From: Metellina segmentata | Lineage: Eukaryota > Arthropoda > Arachnida > Araneae > Tetragnathidae | Reading direction: 5' to 3' | DNA length: 64,000 nt | NCBI GenBank assembly: GCA_947359465.1 | Contig: OX375873.1 | Span: 90,727,978-90,791,977, forward strand | Shown here: piece after piece, positions 60,173 through 64,000 of the stretch | Numbering within the stretch: position 1 is the stretch's first letter | Layout: every line of letters starts with the position of its first letter | The notes under the pieces: model-generated | What the model was told of the DNA's origin: nothing | Databases searched by the model: none | The model's input: only the letters and a program-made list of their open reading frames with translations | Made by a program: the position numbers and the translations under genes

Positions 60173-61690
60173 GTGCTGGGTAATCTTCTGACACTACGAT
60201 TGTTAATTCATAACTTACTTTCCAAAATATCACAGAAAATAATGATTTGGATATAATTGTATTTCCTAAAGGGTATTACTTTTAATTATGTTTTAAATAA
60301 GAAGAAAGACGTGGATCATTCAATCACAAGTGAAGTACCAGTTGAAACGAAGCATCTTTTTATTTTTCATACTCATAAATTTGCATCAAACTCTCTTAAA
60401 TAACGTCTAGGAACTGCAGTAATAACCATGACATCAATAGACCACAGTAACCAAGCAGCAATTTCTTTCAACAACCAAGGGAAAATGATATTCAAACACC
60501 TTCCTATCTCCCTATAATTATTTTCAACCCCACATCACAACGGCAGTAAATTCCACATGTCCTTCTACCAATACAAAAAACATCCCCACCTCTTCACGAA
60601 TGAACGGCAACCTGTCTTCCTTAATTACCTAGCTGTGTTCATTAATTAATTCAGTCTTAAACCACAAGAAGGGGTAAACCGACTCTCCCTCTTCTGGAGA
60701 TGGATAAGGGGTAAAAAAGGGGATATTAATACCACGCGGAACATTATTCCGGAAGCCTGTACCCGACAAAATACCCGCCCCTTCCACCAAAAACTGTTTC
60801 CAAGTAATTGATTCAGAATTAGCATTTAATAAAATCACCTGGTAGCGGAGACCCCTAATTTTTACCATCACCCGTCTACGGGAAGGAACGGGGGAAAGAA
60901 AGCGGTAAATTACCATTCGGGTGTGTACCAACTGCTGCAGAATCCTTCCCTGCAAGTATGGTAATGAGTTCTTGGAGAGAGTTGGGGGGCGAGAGTATTA
61001 GAGTCTGTTGTGTTTAAATGACTTGCCAACACGGGTCATTAACTGTTGTAAATCATCCCCATGCATTTGGAACTGTTTAAAAAACACTTTGGGAGGTAGC
61101 TTTGGGTCTGGGTTTCAATTTCTTTCACTAATAGGTGGAAATCTTGCGGTGTAACTTTTTGAGAGGTAAATGACAGCGGCTCTAATGTGGGAGGCAATCA
61201 AAGCATGGAAATGATAGGTGGTTGTATGTGGTAAAAAAGTATAAGTGATGAGCCGCCCTCGATTGGTGGTTAATGCGTTTCAGTTTTACCCTAATATGAG
61301 TTTTAAGGGAACTTGGAACTAAGTTCCGTTTAGAGTTATGAAAAAGGTGAGTGAACGGTCTGGATCGCTTTGAAATTATTTATTTTATTGTGAATCGTTC
61401 TTCACTGCTTATTTTTTTGTGTGTTGAAATTGCAGTGACGTGTTTCTAATTTACATAAAATTTAACTTGCTTTTTAATAAGCATTTTGGCTTACTTAATG
61501 ACTGCTTTACGTGCTTTACTTCTGTAGTTTAATGAACGGTATTTAACGGTTTGGAACCAACAATAAATCTTTCAGGTATTGTTGATTTTAATTTCCTCTA
61601 TATTTATGTGCTTTTAAAATTTGTGATTGTAAAAACGCAAAACTGTTTGTACTTGTGTCAAGTTGTTTAACAAATGTTTTTTTTTACTTT
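60173..61690. other. GC-richer island with homeodomain-like cores, then AT-rich DNA
   Basis: 60420-61330 is less AT-rich than its surroundings. It contains AT cores such as 'attaattaattcag' (60641) and 'caagtaattgattcag' (60799), next to 'aaaatcacctgg'. The minus frame 60629-60955 of 108 codons has no recognisable domain. The combination suggests a regulatory element more than an exon. From 61330 onward the DNA is ordinary AT-rich sequence. Confidence 0.3.
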
Positions 61691-61704
61691 GTATTCAAAT
61701 AGCT

Positions 61705-61870
61705 GAATGAAGTTTGGGGAGTGGGGTGCCAGCTTACGTGTGACCTCGACGCCTGGCCGTGGTTTAAAATTACGTGAAGTTATCTTCGCATCTTTCACTT
61801 GGGGTTTGATCTCGGATCATCACCAATAGCCCGCTGTTTTGCTTCAATGCGACGTTAGTTAAATACTTAC
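61705..61870 (+). repeat. SINE 3' fragment (family A)
   Basis: 'tttggggagtggggtgccag', 'ctggccgtggtttaaaatta', 'tttgatctcggatcatcacc' and 'aatagcccgctgttttgctt' follow the family A order up to 'gcgacgttagttaa'. The 5' half is missing. Confidence 0.75.
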
Positions 61871-62018
61871 GTACATGGTAATTGAATTTATATTATATAT
61901 ATATAACGTTGTATTATATAACGTTAATAAAAGTATAACAAAAATTACTCCAGAACAAGGGTTTTTTAATTAAGGTAATAAGTACTTCTAAATATTAATT
62001 AAAAGGTAAATTCGATTG

Positions 62019-62236
62019 TTAACCCTCCTGGTGGTTATCGCGACTAGGTTTCTTGTTATTAGCAAACCTGACCATATGTTGATGGACGAAATGTCTTAGA
62101 AGAAAACTGACAAGATATCTTTATCAAGAAATTGCCGATCAAAAAATTAGCGATATCGGGATGACATCTCCTCATTAGTAAAATTGGTTGGATATGGATG
62201 GAAGAAAAATCTCGTCAAAATGACTTAAAGTTTTAA
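62019..62236 (+). mobile_element. TTAACCCT palindromic MITE, 218 bp
   Basis: TTAA lies at 62019-62022 and 62233-62236. The left end is 'ttaaccctcctggtggtta'. The right end on the complement is decayed ('ttaaaactttaagtcattt'). The interior keeps 'gatggacgaaatgtcttag' and 'gatatcgggatgacatctcc'. Confidence 0.75.
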
Positions 62237-62344
62237 TTCGTGAAATTCGAACATTTTTTTTAACGTGATTTGTTTTTTCTTTCATTTGTTCTTGTGCCTA
62301 GTGACCTTTATCCTTATCTCTGCAATATACTTATTTACTTAAAT

Positions 62345-62485
62345 CCGAACACAGCCATTCGTCATCTGACCTTGGTTCAAAATTACGAGGTGTTATCCTC
62401 GGATTTTTTCCTTAAGAGACTGATCCCGGACCGTCGTCAATAGCCCGTTGTGTTTCTCTAGTACGACGTTAACTAAAATTACGAT
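62345..62485 (+). repeat. SINE 3' fragment (family A)
   Basis: 'gtcatctgaccttggttcaa', 'ttacgaggtgttatcctcgg', 'gatcccggaccgtcgtcaa' and 'tagcccgttgtgtttctc' are followed by 'tagtacgacgttaactaaaa'. They match the 3' third of the 11146-11471 copy closely. An A/T-and-C-rich tail ('ttacgattaccattacc') follows. Confidence 0.8.
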
Positions 62486-64000
62486 TACCATTACCGAACA
62501 TAGACACACAGATAATAATATCCATGCATATTATTCCTTAATCCGTGCTGTTTTTGTCTCATGTCTAATAACACGCACATGCTGATGTGTGGAAAAACAT
62601 AAATCGCTTCTATTCAAATGCAATAAAATCTAAGCATATGGAAATATCCGACACAAAGTCAAATATGTTACTCTTTCGTACAAGTAATTTATTTTCCTCT
62701 TTAGGACAATTTTCTATACGCATACCCTAAGAATAACATTTCAACGCAGTTATCAAAACGATCAAAGGAAATCGGAAATTGAAATCAAACACCAAGAAAT
62801 ATCCCTCAACGATGTCTTCGCAGTTTCAATGGTTCCATCTTTTATGCCCGATATGCGAAACGCAATCCCAATAAAAACGAAGATCCGAGCAGAATAAGTT
62901 GACTGAATGCTCGCTTTCTTCGAATCTCGGGCTTTCGAAAAGATATTCGAATCGTAAAATTCATGTTTTGGAAAGCACATCATCTGTTAACAGCTGTAGT
63001 ATAAAAAGCTTCTGCTTGCCGACGAAATAGATTCAGTCGATAGATAGGAAAATGGAGTCAACATTTCACGAGAGGAATCGTATCGTTTTACTTATAGGAA
63101 CGGTATACGGCGTTGCGGAATACGTTTACTGGCTATCAAAAAGAGTACCTTGTCGTTTTATTTTACTCCATTCACTTCGTAAATGTTTATGACCACAATA
63201 TGCGTTTATTGTTTCTATGACGTTTAATGTTTCTATGACTATTCCTTATCGTTCGGTTTCTTTTGAATAAAAATAACTTTTTGTAAAATAAGTTTGGGTT
63301 TGATCCAGATCTCGAAATAAGTCGCGTCAACCACGGCAAATGCCGTGAGCTTTGCTTAAATCGATGCGACGAACGACGGTTCTCACGGCAAATTTTGCAG
63401 CGAGTATTTGAAACCAAATGTTTTATTATTTCTCTTTCAAACACCATCTTTTAATGAGGATAAGTGCGGATCGTCCTTCGCTTTTAGATTTTAAAGCTGA
63501 TCGAGCAATTCAGAAATGGTTTCGTGCATTTGATCGCAGATCATGCTTTTAGCTGTGTAATTATGAAATAACTGCAATTTTCTCTTGCCTAATTGTTGAC
63601 TGATGCTTTCCTAAACTGGATAGTAAGGAAATAAGCGTGTCTTCAATACATTATTCGAGTGTTTCTTTTCATATTAGATGTATTTTAGGGATTCATATGA
63701 AATTGCAGAAAGCTTACAAGAAAATTGAAGCATTTTTTTTTTCTTTTTCTCGTTGCATTATTTATTCCATTGCTTCGTTGTGTGTTGTTGTTCGTTCCGA
63801 AGTGTTGCGAAAAATCTGCAAATTCAATTTACCGTTTTTACGGTTTTGCCATGAGCTGAATAGTTTTTGCTGCCAGCTTATAAAAGCTCACAACAATATG
63901 TGCTGCCAGCTTCAAAATCTTATTTCGAGCCATGTTTTGAACCCAGTGCATGAAAGATCGGAAAGATACTCGAACTTACTGGTTCGATGTTAGGGGATAG
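62486..64000. other. Unrecognised DNA to window end
   Basis: No repeat or gene was recognised. The plus frame 63637-63993 (118 codons) runs nearly to the window edge and is Cys/Phe-rich without a known motif. The minus frame 63187-63447 likewise has no recognisable domain. Confidence 0.35.

Noticed and set aside
60629..60955. 108-codon minus-strand frame
   Set aside because: No motif was recognised and the DNA looks more like regulatory sequence than coding sequence.
63637..63993. 118-codon frame near the window end
   Set aside because: It is low-information and Cys/Phe-rich, without a recognised domain or clear gene context; left as unrecognised.

Overview
This window looks like intergenic or intronic DNA from a large, AT-rich arthropod genome. 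The dense mix of Tc1/mariner elements, tRNA-derived SINEs, a Helitron pair and TTAA-targeting elements suggests a chelicerate, plausibly an orb-weaving spider. That assignment is inference from repeat style, not from a host gene. I could not support any intact host protein-coding gene. Nearly all recognisable coding sequence belongs to decayed transposable elements.

Layout. 1-4.4 kb: unrecognised DNA plus a degenerate tandem repeat. 4.49-5.46 kb: two miniature elements that share one TTAA. 6.32-9.44 kb: a near-complete Kolobok-type DNA transposon (TTAA target duplication, GGGG-type ends) with a frameshifted transposase. 9.9-11.1 kb: CpG-richer DNA. 11.1-14.8 kb: tRNA-derived SINEs, an internally deleted Tc1, a very long (GT)n tract and a reverse-strand mariner. 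15.3-18.55 kb: TTAACCCT-ended miniature elements (MITEs), ending in a tandem array of five units of about 252 bp. 18.57-19.30 kb: a Kolobok-like MITE. 19.3-31.5 kb: mostly unrecognised DNA with GC-richer islands, a 372-bp-period duplication and further MITEs. 31.5-34.5 kb: a dead Tc1, another Kolobok-like MITE and a PIF/Harbinger relic. 36.3-38.1 kb: a mariner-type transposase split by a 922-bp element with 66-bp inverted ends and a 9-bp target duplication. 38.9-39.6 kb: the 3' end of a LINE (RNase H domain). 40.8-41.05 kb: a minisatellite. 42.3 kb: a second SINE type with target duplication. 44.36-50.34 kb: two Helitron-type copies facing each other. 50.76-52.5 kb: two different Tc1 subfamilies joined into one chimera. 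53-64 kb: MITEs, SINE fragments, GC-richer islands and long unrecognised stretches.

The elements do not form a pathway, but the layout records an insertion history. At least two element types use TTAA and sit against each other. Several elements are nested, and one MITE has been amplified into a satellite-like array together with its flanking DNA. The GC-richer islands with homeodomain-like AT cores may be conserved regulatory elements of a developmental locus outside the window. That is a hypothesis only.
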